64,000 nucleotides of DNA, taken from positions 498,501-562,500 of the forward strand of contig CM076275.1 of assembly GCA_038380795.1 (NCBI GenBank). The letters are read 5' to 3'. Shown one piece after another: positions 61,746 through 64,000 of the stretch. The notes under the pieces are model-generated. The model ran no database searches, was not told the DNA's origin, and saw only the letters and a list, made by a program, of their open reading frames with translations. The translations under genes and the position numbers were made by a program. Every line of letters starts with the position of its first letter. Position 1 is the stretch's first letter. The stretch is from Pyrocephalus nanus. Taxonomy: Eukaryota; Chordata; Aves; Passeriformes; Tyrannidae.

Positions 61746-63866
61746 CTTGCTTCTGTCCCCTCTTCTTCTCCCTCCATCCTCACTGAGGACAAAAACCCCT
61801 CAAAATCTGGCACAAGTTTTCTAGACAAGACCACAGGTTGCAGTGTGAGTGTGTGTCTGGGCTGCCAGGCAGTGTTTGCATTACCAGTGCTCCTGCCACA
61901 CACCCCAAACATCCAGCATTTCCATGGGAAAGAGGAGAGCTCTGCTACAGCTAATCAGGAAATGTTATACCAAGTAACAAAGCAAAAAGCAAACAATAAA
62001 GAATTTGCATTAGAATTAGAAATCAAAACTTCCAGTTGTATGCAAGTGGTAAGGGACAATAGAGAAGCTCCTTTGAGTAGAATCAGTGAAGACATTTTCA
62101 GGAGGAGTGTGTCAGTGGTGGTTCTGTAACGCTGTTTGGAAGGGTTTTGGTCAGCAGAGTGGTAGATTAGCTTAGGTACTTGGATGGTAATGCTGTGATA
62201 AAATATCAATCTCTGTTTATAACAGCAAGATCTCCTAAATAGGGTTTTCAAAATCCTCTGCATGTTTATGATTCTAAATTGGTCTTTGAAAACAAGGTAT
62301 ATTCTCATAATGATCTTTTATATTTAAATCAAAGCAAAAAAACCCCATTTTATAAAACAGTAGCCATCATGGTGATGTGAGACACATCTGTATATCCTCT
62401 CTGTACTTAAATAGATTTCTAGACGTTTTGAAAGAAGGACTGTTTTTATGAGGATATAATATCAGTACTTTTCACTAGTATAATGCCCTTTTTAAGATCC
62501 ACAAACTTTAACTAATGAACTGCATATGTTATTTGTAACTGTTATCCTGGGAAAACACTGTATACAACTATGGGTAGAACCCCCATGTACCAGTCTCATT
62601 TGCCAGTCAAACTTTGAGATAAATTTATACCTGAAGTTTAAATATTTTCACTGTGACTTTCTGGAAAAAATGATGATCAGAATTCAAGAATAATGTTGAA
62701 AAACAAAGCTCTGCAGGAACAAATCTGTAGTGTGTAATGCTGAGTGTTTGGGGTTTGCTTTCTTGCTCATTTAAAATGGGTGGGAGGAAAATGAGGAAGA
62801 GAGTGAGATCACTGATACCTTGGTCATGAGTGCATTACTAAAGATTTCACCTTTTCAAATTGGACATTCTTACAAGGAAGATTTTAGAGAACTTCTGCTT
62901 CATTTGGTCATGGTGGAGAATCATGTCAAAGAAGAGTTTCTTTTAAAAATATGCTAAATTTTAACTAGTGTATAGCAACATAAAAATATATTCTGAAGCA
63001 CTTTTGTGACTCTTGAGATAGGAACTGTGCTGTTATTTTTAAAACATAGATGTGTCATCAATCAGCCCAGTGAACTGATCTATGAGTGTGTTTCATGCAT
63101 GAATTAACCAGCTCCTGGCCAGGAGGTTTCCCAGCGATGTGCTTTGCTGGCCAGCTGACAGGGAGTGTGCTCAGGCAGAAATACTGCAGCAAGCACATGA
63201 ACTCACGACTAGAAATACAGGAGCTCCTGGAGATTTTGCTTGTCTAACACCTGCTAAAGCCATGCACTTATTGCTGTGGCTTTGCACTTATTTGCTATGG
63301 TTTAATAATGTGAGAGAAAAACCAAAGCACTGCAGCTAATGTCTTTTTGAACCTGTTATTATTAAAATATGTTAACAAAATCTTCATGGTGAAGGTACAA
63401 AATGAGTTCAGAAATCCAGCATTACAAGTTCATCAAGACTGATGAAGCTGCCAGGAGATGGGTCATTATTTTCAGGACAATCTCAGTGGAGTCATCACAG
63501 AGCATTTTGATTATTTTTGTGTCTTTCTGTGTGCTTGAATGGTTCAAAATGGAGATGGTTAGTAATGTGTATGCATTCAAACATACATGTATATACACTT
63601 AGTATGAATTCTGGAACTGTATAATTGCCTGGGTACTGTTTATCTCTGGAATTCAGTGTGTGCTGGAGCTGTGTTTGTTCAGTGCAGTGGCAGCTCATCT
63701 GGTGAGGGAGAACAGTGAACTTCCCTCTGAGCATCAGTGACCAAGAGCTAACTCTGAGTTCTTCTAGTCTGGTTTTAGATTTTGAAAAACAACAGGACAC
63801 AAACACAAGTTAAAGAAGGAACTGGTTTTATTATGGAAACACAAACATTTTGCTGAAAAAATGCAC

Positions 63867-63882
63867 TTTTTTTTTTTTTTTT
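63867..63882. repeat. T16 homopolymer
   Basis: Sixteen T in a row near the right end of the window, inside intron 3. Confidence 0.9.
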
Positions 63883-64000
63883 AAATTTCTGGGGAAAAAA
63901 CCATAAGTAAAGAGGTTATTTGAAATGGTTTTAATTGCAAAGTATCTTATGGACCAGTCTGCGCTGATTTTATAAAACTTGCTGTGTGGGGGCTGATTCT

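Larger units (their letters stand above)
35838..64000 (+). other. GABRB2: GABRB2 intron 3 (5' part; continues beyond the window)
   Basis: After the GTGAGT donor there are at least 28 kb without a further convincing exon. The next coding exon should encode a DYTLTMYFQQ-like start and about 73 codons; it was looked for and not seen. A very long intron 3 is characteristic of GABA-A beta genes such as GABRB3. Apart from the repeats listed separately, the content is AT-rich, T-biased on the sense strand, with GC-richer patches at about 43740-44160, 47000-47460 and 56300-57000 that I cannot identify. No nested gene on either strand can be supported. Confidence 0.85.

Overview
The window looks like avian nuclear DNA. 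The only gene I can support is the 5' end of GABRB2, which encodes the GABA-A receptor beta-2 subunit, on the + strand. Three coding exons (34671-34747, 34874-34965, 35770-35837) join in frame into 79 codons: the signal peptide and the start of the extracellular domain. The bird assignment rests on two fragments that resemble the 3' end of CR1 LINEs, the absence of recognisable mammalian SINEs, and the intron-rich, CpG-island vertebrate gene structure. I cannot place the species.

Layout. 1-32.3 kb: AT-rich intergenic DNA 5' of the gene. It has no convincing coding exon, one decayed CR1 piece (8.65-8.9 kb), a perfect 50-bp x3 minisatellite (9.25-9.4 kb), a small CpG-rich patch (17.35-17.82 kb), and one 74-bp interval with textbook splice signals but no open frame (13.24-13.31 kb). 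32.3-34.7 kb: CpG-island promoter and 5' leader region, with several consensus splice sites, a 39-T tract, a perfect NRF-1 palindrome overlapping a short upstream ORF, and the initiator ATG at 34671. 34.7-35.84 kb: exons 1 to 3 with two short introns of 126 and 804 bp. 35.84-64 kb: the beginning of a very large intron 3. It opens with a second CpG-rich block holding a 24-bp and a 22-bp minisatellite and later contains a 0.56-kb pyrimidine tract (52.15-52.71 kb), many poly-T runs and a CR1 remnant.

The next exon (about 221 bp in this family, encoding the start of the beta-sheet core) and everything after it lie to the right of the window. The head-to-head neighbour GABRA6, expected to the left on the - strand in vertebrates, was not seen.

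I found no previously undescribed biological system. The best leads are the promoter and leader architecture (NRF-1 site, upstream ORF, possible leader exons), the candidate noncoding exon near 13.2 kb, the reading frame that stays open from exon 3 across a minisatellite, and the long asymmetric pyrimidine tract.
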